Assembly: GCA_019695295.1 (NCBI GenBank)
Contig: JAIBAH010000007.1
Location: 23,736 to 87,735, forward strand
Direction: 5' to 3'
Length of the DNA: 64,000 nt
Source: Bacteroidia bacterium
GTDB lineage: Bacteria; Bacteroidota; Bacteroidia; J057
Under the pieces are notes generated by a model. That model was not told where the DNA came from, made no database searches, and was given only the letters and a program-made list of their open reading frames with translations. Positions 46,372-54,599 of the stretch are shown in pieces; the stretch's first letter is position 1, and each line of letters starts with the position of its first letter. Made by a program: the position numbers and the translations under genes.

Positions 46372-47166
46372 ATGGGAAGAAATCAGGCGATACTTAAAAC
46401 AGAAGAGGAAATTGAATTAATCAGACAAAGTTGTCTGTTGGTCAGTAAGACTCTCGGGATGCTGAAGCAGTTTGTAGTACCGGGTGTAAGTACACTTGAA
46501 CTTGATACGATTGCCGAAGCATATATAAGAGAGAATGGAGGGATACCGGCATTTCTGAATTATCAGCCTTCTCCCGACATGACTCCCTTTCCGAATACAC
46601 TTTGTATTTCTGTGAATGAAGAAGTCGTACATGGATTGCCTTCCCGTTCCAGAATACTGAAAGATGGTGACATCGTTTCGTTGGATTGCGGAGTATTAAT
46701 GAACGGTTTTTTTGGAGATTCGGCTTATACCTTTCCGGTTGGCACCATCTCTTCAAAGAAGCAAAAACTATTGGACGTTACGAAAATGTCTCTGCTTAAA
46801 GGAATTCAGAAAGCAATTGAAGGCAATTATGTCGGAGATATTTCAAATGCGGTTCAAACTTATGTAGAGTCTTACGGGTTTAGTGTTGTGAGAGAAATGG
46901 TAGGGCATGGATTAGGCAAAAGCCTTCATGAAGCACCTGAAGTTCCCAATTACGGCAGACGTAAAACAGGAATGCAGTTACAGTCGGGATTAGTCATAGC
47001 CATTGAGCCGATGATTAATATGGGGAGGAGAAATATCAAAACTGCTTCTGACGACTGGACGATTTTTGCTTCTGATATGCAGCCTTCAGCTCATTTTGAA
47101 CACACAATTGTAATCAGAAAAGATAAAGCAGAGGTATTGACTACATTTGAATACATTGAAAAGTAG
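46372..47166 (+). CDS. map: Methionine aminopeptidase, type I
   Basis: 264 residues. Metal ligands occur in order: LDCGVLMNGFFGDSAYTF (two Asp), EMVGHGLGKSLHEAPEVPNY (His), IAIEPMINMG (Glu) and HFEHTIVI (His, Glu). It removes the initiator methionine from new proteins in the cytoplasm. It lies 7 bp after secY and before infA, an arrangement seen in many bacteria including Bacteroidota. Confidence 0.97.
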   Translation: MGRNQAILKTEEEIELIRQSCLLVSKTLGMLKQFVVPGVSTLELDTIAEAYIRENGGIPAFLNYQPSPDMTPFPNTLCISVNEEVVHGLPSRSRILKDGDIVSLDCGVLMNGFFGDSAYTFPVGTISSKKQKLLDVTKMSLLKGIQKAIEGNYVGDISNAVQTYVESYGFSVVREMVGHGLGKSLHEAPEVPNYGRRKTGMQLQSGLVIAIEPMINMGRRNIKTASDDWTIFASDMQPSAHFEHTIVIRKDKAEVLTTFEYIEK

Positions 47167-47225
47167 GAACATCTGATTTTCTGACCACATTTATCTGTTT
47201 TTTAATTTTTAATAAATATATATAA

Positions 47226-47444
47226 TTGGCAAAAGTAGATAATTTAAAAGCTGACGGAGTAGTATTGGAAGCTTATCCCAATGCGCGTTTTTTAGTTCGT
47301 TTGGCGAATGGTCATGAAGTGAATGCACATATAGCCGGAAAGATGAGAATGCACTACATTAAAATCGTACCCGGAGATAAGGTTGCACTGGAGATTCCTC
47401 CTTATGATTTAACAAAAGCAAGAATTGTTTATCGCTATAAATAG
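47226..47444 (+). CDS. infA: Translation initiation factor IF-1, TTG start
   Basis: 72 residues, from a TTG at 47226: [24 protein letters not shown] in order, then [45 protein letters not shown]. An OB-fold factor that occupies the A site during initiation. No ATG can replace the TTG without losing the family N-terminus (AKxDNxxxxGxVLE), so the rare start codon is real; it may limit IF-1 production. Confidence 0.95.
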   Translation: MAKVDNLKADGVVLEAYPNARFLVRLANGHEVNAHIAGKMRMHYIKIVPGDKVALEIPPYDLTKARIVYRYK

Positions 47445-47482
47445 CGTAAAAAAAATCAAGATAATAAATTTGATCTACGAAT

Positions 47483-47599
47483 ATGAAAGTAAGAGCATCA
47501 GTTAAAAAGCGGACAGCAGACTGCAAAATCATTCGCCGTAAAGGGCGTTTGTATGTAATTAACAAAAAAAATCCAAAGTGTAAATTGAGACAAGGTTAA
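47483..47599 (+). CDS. rpmJ: Ribosomal protein L36 (bL36), zinc-ligand-poor form
   Basis: 38 residues: [20 protein letters not shown] then [18 protein letters not shown]. The zinc-ribbon form has Cys at 11, 14 and 27 and His at 32; here only Cys14 and a Cys near 33 remain, so zinc binding is probably lost. It lies between infA and rpsM as expected. Confidence 0.95.
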   Translation: MKVRASVKKRTADCKIIRRKGRLYVINKKNPKCKLRQG

Positions 47600-47602
47600 A
47601 GT

Positions 47603-47980
47603 ATGGCACGTATAGCAGGAGTTGATTTACCAAAAACAAAAAGAGGTGTTATAGGTCTTACCTATATCTACGGAGTCGGAAAGGCAACCGCTGAGAAGAT
47701 TTTAGATCAGGCGGGAATTTCTCACGATAAAAAAGTGAGTGAATGGAATGATACGGAGATTATTGAAATCCGTCGCATTATTAATGACGAAATCAAAGTA
47801 GAAGGAGCATTAAGAAGCGAGGTTCAATTGAACATTAAGCGTATGCTTGATATTGCGTGCTACCGGGGATTGCGCCACAGAAAAGGCTTGCCTGTTCGTG
47901 GACAGCGTACAAAAACCAATGCCCGTACACGTAAGGGTAAACCTAAAACCGTTGCAAATAAGAAAAAAGCAACGAAATAA
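47603..47980 (+). CDS. rpsM: Ribosomal protein S13 (uS13)
   Basis: 125 residues: [92 protein letters not shown] in outline. A 30S head protein contacting the P-site tRNA through its basic tail. It starts 3 bp after rpmJ. Confidence 0.97.
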   Translation: MARIAGVDLPKTKRGVIGLTYIYGVGKATAEKILDQAGISHDKKVSEWNDTEIIEIRRIINDEIKVEGALRSEVQLNIKRMLDIACYRGLRHRKGLPVRGQRTKTNARTRKGKPKTVANKKKATK

Positions 47981-48026
47981 TTTTAAATTTTGCATTAATG
48001 CATTCAATTTAGTGGCATAACAAATT

Positions 48027-48410
48027 ATGGCTAAAATTTCTAAAGTTAAGAAAAAAAAGAAGGTCGAGGCGGTCGGCAGAGTTTACGTTACCACTTCATT
48101 TAACAACATTATTGTTTCTGTAACTGATTTGGCAGGGAATGTAATTTCCTGGTCATCAGCCGGAAAAATGAAGTTCAGAGGTTCTAAAAAGAATACTCCC
48201 TATGCAGCACAACAGGCAGCTTCAGACTGTCTTAAAGTTGCTTTTGATTTGGGGTTACGTAAAGCTGAAGTGTATGTAAAAGGTACAGGTTCAGGTCGTG
48301 AAGCAGCAATCCGTACAGTAGGGATTGCCGGAGTGGAAGTAACGAAAATCGTTGACGTTACTCCTTTACCACACAACGGATGTCGTCCTCCGAAAAAACG
48401 TAGAGTTTAA
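48027..48410 (+). CDS. rpsK: Ribosomal protein S11 (uS11)
   Basis: 127 residues: [49 protein letters not shown] and the end [26 protein letters not shown] 30S platform protein. The N-terminus is a run of lysines ([13 protein letters not shown]). Confidence 0.97.
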   Translation: MAKISKVKKKKKVEAVGRVYVTTSFNNIIVSVTDLAGNVISWSSAGKMKFRGSKKNTPYAAQQAASDCLKVAFDLGLRKAEVYVKGTGSGREAAIRTVGIAGVEVTKIVDVTPLPHNGCRPPKKRRV

Positions 48411-48506
48411 TTATTTATTCAATTATCAATTCAAAAATCCGGTGAGTTCACTGCAAAGTTTACTTTGTAAATCTCATGGAAATCAGTCAAATTTTTTTTA
48501 GTTAAA

Positions 48507-49103
48507 ATGGCAAGATATACCGGTCCTAAGAGTAGAATTTCCAGAAGGTTCAAAGAGCCTATTTTTGGATTCAGCAAGGCGTTAGAAAGAAGAAAATACG
48601 GTCCAGGTCAGCATGGAAAAAACCGTAAGAAGCCTTCTGATTATTCCGTTCAGCTTCAGGAAAAGCAAAAAGCTAAATATATCTACGGATTATTAGAAAA
48701 GCAATTCCACAACACATTTGTAAAAGCCGCGCACAAGCACGGTGTAACGGGTGAAATTTTCTTACAAATGCTTGAATCCCGTTTAGATAATACCGTTTAC
48801 AGAATGGGTTTTGCTCCTACACGCCGTGCAGCCCGTCAGTTGGTGAGCCACTGTCATATTATGGTAAATGGCAAAAAAGTAAATATCGCCTCTTTTCAGT
48901 TGAAACCAGGAGATGTAGTGGAAGTGGCTGAAAAGTCCCGTGAATTAGAGGTGATTACCCGTATGCTTGGTACTTCTGCCCGTTTCCCATGGTTAGCAGT
49001 TGAGCCAAAAGCATTCAAAGGTACTTTTCTGAATCTCCCAAACAGAGATGATATTCCCGAAAATATTAAAGAGAACCTGATTGTAGAGTTGTACTCCAAA
49101 TAA
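48507..49103 (+). CDS. rpsD: Ribosomal protein S4 (uS4)
   Basis: 198 residues: [51 protein letters not shown], and an S4 RNA-binding domain [56 protein letters not shown]. No zinc-binding cysteine cluster at the N-terminus. It initiates 30S assembly. A 96-bp gap precedes it. Confidence 0.97.
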   Translation: MARYTGPKSRISRRFKEPIFGFSKALERRKYGPGQHGKNRKKPSDYSVQLQEKQKAKYIYGLLEKQFHNTFVKAAHKHGVTGEIFLQMLESRLDNTVYRMGFAPTRRAARQLVSHCHIMVNGKKVNIASFQLKPGDVVEVAEKSRELEVITRMLGTSARFPWLAVEPKAFKGTFLNLPNRDDIPENIKENLIVELYSK

Positions 49104-49200
49104 TAACTGGAACAATATTCTGGTACAATACGGGATTTTCCCTGATTATATATTTAGTTTTAACAGATTTCTTTTACTTAATATAAATTTACGAAAGTAA

Positions 49201-50187
49201 ATGGCTATTTTAAACTTTCAAATGCCTGAAAAGGTAACGCACGAGAAGAATACCGATTCTTACGGTCGTTTTTATCTGAGACCTTTAGAGAGAGGGTATG
49301 GAAATACAATCGGCAACGCTCTTAGAAGAGTGTTGTTGTCTTCTCTTGAAGGTTATGCTATCACTTCAATTAAAATCCCCGGAACTGATCATGAGTTTTC
49401 AGTGGTACAGGGAGTAATTGAAGACGTAACCGAAATTATTCTTAACCTCAAAGGAGTAAGATTGAAAAAAACAGGAGAGGGCGAAAATCGTATTTTCGTT
49501 TCTGTTCGTGGTAAAGATGTTTTTACTGCTCAAGATATCGCTGAGCATACAAATGCCTACAGCGTTACGAATCCTGAACATATTATTGCTCATCTTGAAA
49601 AAAACGCTCAGTTTGACATTGAACTGACAATTTCTAAAGGAAGAGGCTATGTGCCCGCCGAAGAAAATGCCGTTTCCAATGCACCGATTGGCGAAATTGC
49701 AATTGACGCAATTTTCACTCCGGTGAAAAATGTTAAATATGCAGTGGAAGATTACAGGGTTGAGCAACGCACGGATTATGAGCAATTAGAAATAGAAGTC
49801 ATCACGGACGGGACTATCAAGGCTGATTATGCAATGAAAGATGCTGCGAATATCCTGATTCGTCACTTTATGCTTTTCTCAGATGAGACTATCAAACTGA
49901 AAGTGGAAGAGCCTGAGAAAAAAGATGAAGTGGATGAGTCTTATCTACAGATGAGAAAACTTCTCAAAACTCCTTTGGCGGAATTGGATTTGTCTGTTCG
50001 TGCATTCAATTGCTTAAGAGCAGCAGATATCAAAACTCTTGGGGATTTGGTGAGCTACAATATTACTGAGTTGCTTAAGTTCCGCAATTTCGGTAAAAAA
50101 TCTCTTACTGAGCTGGAAGAACTTGTGCAAAGCAAAGAACTGGACTTTGGAATGGATGTGTCCAAATATCACCTGGATGCGGATTAA
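49201..50187 (+). CDS. rpoA: RNA polymerase alpha subunit
   Basis: 328 residues. RFYLRPLERGYGNTIGNALRRVLLSSLEGYAIT is the dimerisation domain start, EFSVVQGVIEDVTEIILNLKGVR follows, then the C-terminal DNA-binding domain: LDLSVRAFNCLRAADIKTLGDLVSYNITELLKFRNFGKKSLTELEELV. The CTD is complete and can contact activators and AT-rich DNA. Confidence 0.98.
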   Translation: MAILNFQMPEKVTHEKNTDSYGRFYLRPLERGYGNTIGNALRRVLLSSLEGYAITSIKIPGTDHEFSVVQGVIEDVTEIILNLKGVRLKKTGEGENRIFVSVRGKDVFTAQDIAEHTNAYSVTNPEHIIAHLEKNAQFDIELTISKGRGYVPAEENAVSNAPIGEIAIDAIFTPVKNVKYAVEDYRVEQRTDYEQLEIEVITDGTIKADYAMKDAANILIRHFMLFSDETIKLKVEEPEKKDEVDESYLQMRKLLKTPLAELDLSVRAFNCLRAADIKTLGDLVSYNITELLKFRNFGKKSLTELEELVQSKELDFGMDVSKYHLDAD

Positions 50188-50242
50188 TCAGTAAATTTTA
50201 AGTAAGCAATTGTAGAATTTTTATAGTTATTTTAGAAATATT

Positions 50243-50866
50243 ATGAGACACGGTAATAAAGTTAATCATCTTGGTAGAAAAACTGCACATAGAAAATCTA
50301 TGCTGCAAAACCTTGCATGCTCCTTAATTGAACATAAAAGAATTAAAACTACTTTGGCTAAGGCTAAAGAACTTCGTAAATTCGTTGAGCCAATTATCAA
50401 CAGGACTAAAGAAGACTCTACGCCTAACCGTCGTATGACTTTTGATGTTCTCCAAAATAAGGAGGCCGTAAAAGAGCTTTACGGTAACGTAAGATTCAAA
50501 ATCAGCAACCGTAATGGCGGATATACAAGAATCCTGAAAATCGGAAACCGTTTGGGCGATAATGCTGAACTCGCTGTAATTGAATTGGTGGACTTCAATG
50601 AACTTGCTCCGGGTAAAACAGGCGCAGCTCAGAAAAAGAAAAGCAGAAGACAGAAAAAAACGGGTACTACTACAGAAAAAGCTGCTCCGGTTGTGGTTGA
50701 AACTCCGGTTGTGGAAGAAGTGGTTGAAACTCCGGTAGTAGAAGAGGTTGTTGAAACTCCGGTAGTGGAAGAAGTAGTTGAAACTCCGGTAGCAGAAGAG
50801 GTTGTTGAAACCCCTGCTGCTGAAGAAGTAGAGTCTTCTGATGAAGAAAAGAAAGACGAAGCCTAA
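50243..50866 (+). CDS. rplQ: Ribosomal protein L17 (bL17) with acidic tandem-repeat tail
   Basis: 207 residues. The first 120 are standard L17: [76 protein letters not shown]. coli L17 is about 127 residues; here a tail of about 80 residues is added, first basic ([20 protein letters not shown]), then five copies of the 9-residue unit VETPVVEEV (about residues 152-196) and an acidic end. Last gene of the cluster, followed by a strong terminator. Confidence 0.96.
   Translation: MRHGNKVNHLGRKTAHRKSMLQNLACSLIEHKRIKTTLAKAKELRKFVEPIINRTKEDSTPNRRMTFDVLQNKEAVKELYGNVRFKISNRNGGYTRILKIGNRLGDNAELAVIELVDFNELAPGKTGAAQKKKSRRQKKTGTTTEKAAPVVVETPVVEEVVETPVVEEVVETPVVEEVVETPVAEEVVETPAAEEVESSDEEKKDEA
50696..50830 (+). 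repeat. Five 27-bp in-frame tandem repeats in rplQ
   Basis: Each 27-bp unit starts GTTGAAAC (units at 50696, 50723, 50750, 50777, 50804) and codes for VETPVVEEV or a variant ([18 protein letters not shown]). Copies are similar but not identical, so copy number may vary between strains. Confidence 0.9.
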
Positions 50867-50888
50867 TTTTTTTTCGTTAAAGAATATA

Positions 50889-50930
50889 AAATTGCCATTA
50901 GTAATAAACTGCTGATGGCAATTTTTTTTA
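50889..50930 (+). terminator. Terminator of the ribosomal cluster
   Basis: ATTGCCATTAG (50891-50901) pairs with CTGATGGCAAT (50912-50922), 11 pairs with one GU, then eight T. Confidence 0.9.
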
Positions 50931-50944
50931 AATTTATTGAACTT

Positions 50945-51391
50945 ATGATTTCTATTAAAATTATCAACCGGTCTCAAAATCCCCTTCCTGAGTATGCAAC
51001 GGCTTTGTCTGCCGGGATGGATTTAAAGGCGAATCTTAAACAGGAAGTTAGAATTGCGCCCGGAGACATTGCTATTATCCCAACCGGCATTTTCATTGAA
51101 CTTCCGGAAGGGTACGAAGCTCAAATTCGTCCAAGGAGCGGGCTTGCTGCTAAGTCCGGGATTTCAATTCCAAATTCTCCCGGTACAATTGACGCGGATT
51201 ACAGAGGTGAAATTAAGGTGATTCTGATCAATCTGGGTAAAGAGTTTTTTGTGGTAAATCATGGTGACAGAATCGCCCAAATGGTAGTGGCAAGACATGA
51301 AACGGTAAAATGGGAAAATGTAACTTCTCTCAATGAAACGGATAGGGGAGAGGGGGGATTTGGTCATACCGGGATAAATACTCAATCCTGA
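50945..51391 (+). CDS. dut: dUTP diphosphatase
   Basis: 148 residues from the ATG at 50945; a longer frame from 50915 would overlap the terminator and is rejected. Trimeric dUTPase motifs in order: SAGMDLKA (1), [11 protein letters not shown] (2), [11 protein letters not shown] (3), [11 protein letters not shown] (4), and [10 protein letters not shown] (5). It removes dUTP, preventing uracil in DNA and supplying dUMP for thymidylate. Just after the ribosomal cluster terminator; likely read with the next gene 8 bp downstream. Confidence 0.97.
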   Translation: MISIKIINRSQNPLPEYATALSAGMDLKANLKQEVRIAPGDIAIIPTGIFIELPEGYEAQIRPRSGLAAKSGISIPNSPGTIDADYRGEIKVILINLGKEFFVVNHGDRIAQMVVARHETVKWENVTSLNETDRGEGGFGHTGINTQS

Positions 51392-51399
51392 GGTTAAAT

Positions 51400-52551
51400 A
51401 TGAAAGGAAGCCGGTTTTTTCGCCTGATTGTTTATACGTTACTTTTCAATAGTTTATTTTTTCTGTTCTCTGTTCTTTGCAGTTCATTGGACTGGGTAAA
51501 GGAAGATTATTCTTTAAGTTACACCGGATACCTGGATATTGTCCGCAAAAATGACGCTTTCTGGTACACAAGGATTGCAAAGGAGGGGTATCCTGAAGTA
51601 AAAAGCCGTAAGGATTTGGGTTACAGTGATAAAGAGGAGTATCATCAAAGTGCATGGGCTTTCTTTCCTTTTTACCCGATACTGTTAAGTACTGCCTCCC
51701 GGATAACCGGTTTGTACGTTGAGACTGTGGGTGTTATGCTATCTCTATTGTTTGCAGCTATTGCAGCCTGGGGTTTCAATCTTTTTGCTGTCTGGTTTTT
51801 TAAGGATAAAGAAAAGGCCTTTTATTCGACTCTGCTCTGGATTGTGTTCCCTTTTCATTATTATTTTTCAGTGCTTTACACAGAAGCTGTTTTTTTTATT
51901 TTGCTGATTTTTAGCTTTATCGCTATTATCAGAAATCAAATGATTGTGTTTTCTCTTTTACTCGTTCCTCTTGTGCTGACAAGACCCAACGGGCTGATTT
52001 TGCTTATTCCATTGTTTTTGTTTTTTCTGGAACAAAAAGGGGCACTTGAAGGACATAAAATAAATTTTGAAAAGTTACTGGATTCTAAAACGATATTACA
52101 CTCTCTTTCTTTCCTTTCTGCTCCGCTGACTTTCGCCGGCTATTGCCTTTATCAGTATAGTATGACCGGGTACTATTTTGCATTCAGCATTGCTCAGGAT
52201 GGCTGGTACAGAGAGTTTATGTTTCCGTTTTTGTCTTTTTTCCGAACAGGAGAGCTTGCTTCGCAGTTTAATTCGGTTTATACAATTCTTGTCATGCTTT
52301 TCGCTGTATTTATCAGAAAAAAAATGACCTTAAGTCTGAATGTACTGATTTGGATGAGTCTGTTGCTCCCGCTTACTTCAGGCTCAGTTATTTCGATGCA
52401 AAGGTACATCGTAATGATATTTCCTTTGTTTCTTATAATCGGTGCCTATTTTTATACTTCTCCCAGAAAGTTTGTTGTCTTAGGCGCACTTTTTCTGCTA
52501 CAATTAGTTTCTTTTTATTTTTGGATTGCAAATCATCCTTTTAGCTACTAG
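51400..52551 (+). CDS. GT-C membrane glycosyltransferase, PIG-V-like mannosyltransferase
   Basis: 383 residues with about 8-10 membrane segments. The first loop has KNDAFWYTRIAKEGYPE, matching the catalytic Asp loop of PIG-V/GT-C enzymes (D-x-x-WY-x-x-IA-x-x-GY), and AWAFFPFYPIL with VFPFHYYFSVLYTEAVFF follow as in the family. It would transfer a sugar from a polyprenyl-phosphate donor on the periplasmic face. Eight bp after dut. The acceptor is unknown; protein or lipid glycosylation is plausible. Confidence 0.75.
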   Translation: MKGSRFFRLIVYTLLFNSLFFLFSVLCSSLDWVKEDYSLSYTGYLDIVRKNDAFWYTRIAKEGYPEVKSRKDLGYSDKEEYHQSAWAFFPFYPILLSTASRITGLYVETVGVMLSLLFAAIAAWGFNLFAVWFFKDKEKAFYSTLLWIVFPFHYYFSVLYTEAVFFILLIFSFIAIIRNQMIVFSLLLVPLVLTRPNGLILLIPLFLFFLEQKGALEGHKINFEKLLDSKTILHSLSFLSAPLTFAGYCLYQYSMTGYYFAFSIAQDGWYREFMFPFLSFFRTGELASQFNSVYTILVMLFAVFIRKKMTLSLNVLIWMSLLLPLTSGSVISMQRYIVMIFPLFLIIGAYFYTSPRKFVVLGALFLLQLVSFYFWIANHPFSY

Positions 52552-52592
52552 GAATAAAACGGAAATCACCGGTTGACCTGATTTTTAGAAAC

Positions 52593-52651
52593 CATCCATC
52601 ATCCAGAGAATGTGACTTTTCTCCGTATGATGGATGATTATAAATTTTTTC
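52593..52651 (+). terminator. Long hairpin after the PIG-V-like gene
   Basis: CATCCATCAT (52593-52602) pairs perfectly with ATGATGGATG (52627-52636); GAGAA / TTCTC pairs inside the loop. A T run (52645-52651) lies 8 nt after the stem. Probably ends dut/PIG-V transcription. Confidence 0.5.
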
Positions 52652-52704
52652 AATGAGAATGGCTAAATGTGGCTGAATACCGGATGATCCGGGTTGAGAT
52701 AATC

Positions 52705-53757
52705 TTACTGAAATTCAATAAAGTTAATTTTTGCGTTGGCGATTGCTTTTTTGTTTTTATCGTTATCCGGCATATTGTAATAGACCGTAAGTTTTTGCTG
52801 AGGGTACTGAATCAGTACATCAGTAGGCCATCTTGGGGTTGAAGGTTTTCCAATGGTTTTATCTACTTCCTGATAAGACATATTGAGATTGATGCCACAG
52901 TCAAATTTTCCATTATAGCCTCTCCATGTAAATCCTTCATGCTCATATCCTTCTGTATAAAAAAGCAGTGCCGTAAGGGTATCATTATGGGTCTTAATCC
53001 GGATTCCCTCCATCGGGCTGAAATATTCTTTTTCTACATAGGGTTTTCCCGGGTCACTGAGGTCTTCCACAGCAATTGCGGAGCAGTTGGAAACTCTGTA
53101 GTATAAAGGAGCTAATTCAGGAGAAGACAATGATTTTCCCAGTAAATTCTGTGGTTTTGCGTCAAGGGGCATTTCAGAAACGAAGGATTCTATCCGGATT
53201 GTCCAGCCTAAGTCCATTTCCACGATTACGGCCTGTCCCCAGTCAGTGGTAATCCAGATATGGTTTTTACCATCTTCTGAAACGAGTTCAGTCGCTTTTA
53301 TTTTAGTATTTTCTTCTTTGACTGAATTATCCCTGTAAGAATGATACCTTACTTCCATTTCTTTGGTTTCTCCTTTCTGATAGTTCATAAATCCATTACC
53401 GGCATCCATTTTCAGGGGTTTTCCGGAAGTCAGGGCGTTGGTCATAACCTTGCTGGGGAAAACTGAAACCGCATCTTTCAGCAGGATATTTGGTTCATCG
53501 CGCGAAAACTGATTGTACATTTTTATTGCATTTTGCTGGGCTTCGCTTTGGATTTTTACTGTTCCGCAAACGGGATACTGGGAAGTAATGGCAAAGCCAA
53601 AAGCGATTTCCGGGGTCAATTGCTGGATTTTTGCAGCAAATGCGTACTCATCACCCTGAAAATTCACTTTATAGATGAGTTTTTCTCCGGTTTTGAGAGA
53701 TTGAGCAAGTGCTGAAATTGAAATTAAGAGAAATAATGATACAATAATACTACGCAT
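52705..53757 (-). CDS. Secreted protein of unknown function, DUF3108-like start
   Basis: 350 residues. Signal peptide MRSIIVSLFLLISISALAQ. The mature start SLKTGEKLIYKVNFQG is like the opening strand of DUF3108-type periplasmic proteins. Later: an all-beta stretch, DLGWTIRIESFVSEMP, then MEGIRIKTHNDTLTALLFYTEGYEHEGFTWRGYNGKFDCGINLNM and WPTDVLIQYPQQKLTVYY. No catalytic motif seen. Isolated, transcribed against the PIG-V-like gene. The family guess is weak. Confidence 0.6.
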   Translation of the reverse strand: MRSIIVSLFLLISISALAQSLKTGEKLIYKVNFQGDEYAFAAKIQQLTPEIAFGFAITSQYPVCGTVKIQSEAQQNAIKMYNQFSRDEPNILLKDAVSVFPSKVMTNALTSGKPLKMDAGNGFMNYQKGETKEMEVRYHSYRDNSVKEENTKIKATELVSEDGKNHIWITTDWGQAVIVEMDLGWTIRIESFVSEMPLDAKPQNLLGKSLSSPELAPLYYRVSNCSAIAVEDLSDPGKPYVEKEYFSPMEGIRIKTHNDTLTALLFYTEGYEHEGFTWRGYNGKFDCGINLNMSYQEVDKTIGKPSTPRWPTDVLIQYPQQKLTVYYNMPDNDKNKKAIANAKINFIEFQ

Positions 53758-53956
53758 GGCTAATAATAGGTTTTAACTGTTTTTTTATTGAAAGAAATAT
53801 TTAAACGAAAAATTCATTGATATTTGTATAATTCCAGTATAATCAAAAGATACAAGTTTTTTATGTTTTTTCGATTTGTGTTTTCAGTTTAGAAGATAAA
53901 ATTTCCGGATTTTCAAAGAATATCCTATTATTTAGGGTTTTCGTCAAAAAAATTCC

Positions 53957-53964
53957 TAATTTTG
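53957..53964 (+). promoter_or_regulatory. -7 element upstream of nuoJ
   Basis: TAATTTTG, 28 bp before the ATG at 53992. The -33 region (TTTAGG near 53931) is poor. Confidence 0.5.
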
Positions 53965-53991
53965 CATTGAAGAAAAATAAACAGCGAAAAC

Positions 53992-54510
53992 ATGGAAATT
54001 GTATTCTATCTTTTTTTAGGGATAACGCTTTTGGCCGGGATATTTATGGCGGTGACCCGGAATCTGATGCATGCGGCGCTTTCGCTGTTTATTGTACTTT
54101 TTGGCGTTGCTGCTCTTTTTGTATTTGCCGGAGCTGATTTTCCGGCGGTTTCCCAGTTGATTTTGTATATCGGGGGTGTACTGGTATTGATTATTTTTGG
54201 GGTAATGCTTACGCAGCGAAAGCTGAATGAACCGCCACTTACCGGAATTACTCAGCCGTTTTGGGGTATCGCAATTCCGGTGGTGATGATGATGCTGATG
54301 GGCGGAATATTCTTCCTGAAGGATTGGGAAAACAGTACCTGGATTCTTGAAAGTCAGAATACATTACAGATGAAGGACAGTGTAAATCAACTGGGTGTAC
54401 AAACCCTGACGAATTATCTTGTTCCGTTTGAAGTATTATCGGTTTTGTTGCTGATTGCTTTGGTGGGTGCCGCTTATTTGGCCAGAAACGAAAAAAAAAT
54501 TAAATTATAA
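53992..54510 (+). CDS. nuoJ: NADH-quinone oxidoreductase subunit J, isolated copy
   Basis: 172 residues with five membrane segments: FYLFLGITLLAGIFMAVTRNLMHAALSLFIVLFGVAALFVFAGADF, then QLILYIGGVLVLIIFGVML with the G-G-x-x-V-x-x-x-F turn of NuoJ, WGIAIPVVMMMLMGGIFF, and VLSVLLLIALVGAAYLA. Subunit J forms part of the membrane proton-pumping arm of complex I. Normally it is followed by nuoK; here no other nuo gene is adjacent, and the next gene is a T9SS cargo. Full-length, so probably functional, working with complex I encoded elsewhere. Confidence 0.9.
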   Translation: MEIVFYLFLGITLLAGIFMAVTRNLMHAALSLFIVLFGVAALFVFAGADFPAVSQLILYIGGVLVLIIFGVMLTQRKLNEPPLTGITQPFWGIAIPVVMMMLMGGIFFLKDWENSTWILESQNTLQMKDSVNQLGVQTLTNYLVPFEVLSVLLLIALVGAAYLARNEKKIKL

Positions 54511-54599
54511 GCCCTCCCGGGGATTTTTTTCGTTACAGGGATTAAGTCTTTAAAATATGTTCTTAATTTTTTTGTAAAAAACACATAAATTCACATTCA

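Noticed and set aside
50915..50944. Longer dut start
   Set aside because: It lies within the terminator hairpin of the ribosomal cluster, and the dUTPase family starts at the later Met.
50324..50977. 217-residue ORF on the minus strand
   Set aside because: Antisense to rplQ and its tandem repeats; its low-complexity Phe/Asn/Tyr repeats simply mirror the L17 tail.
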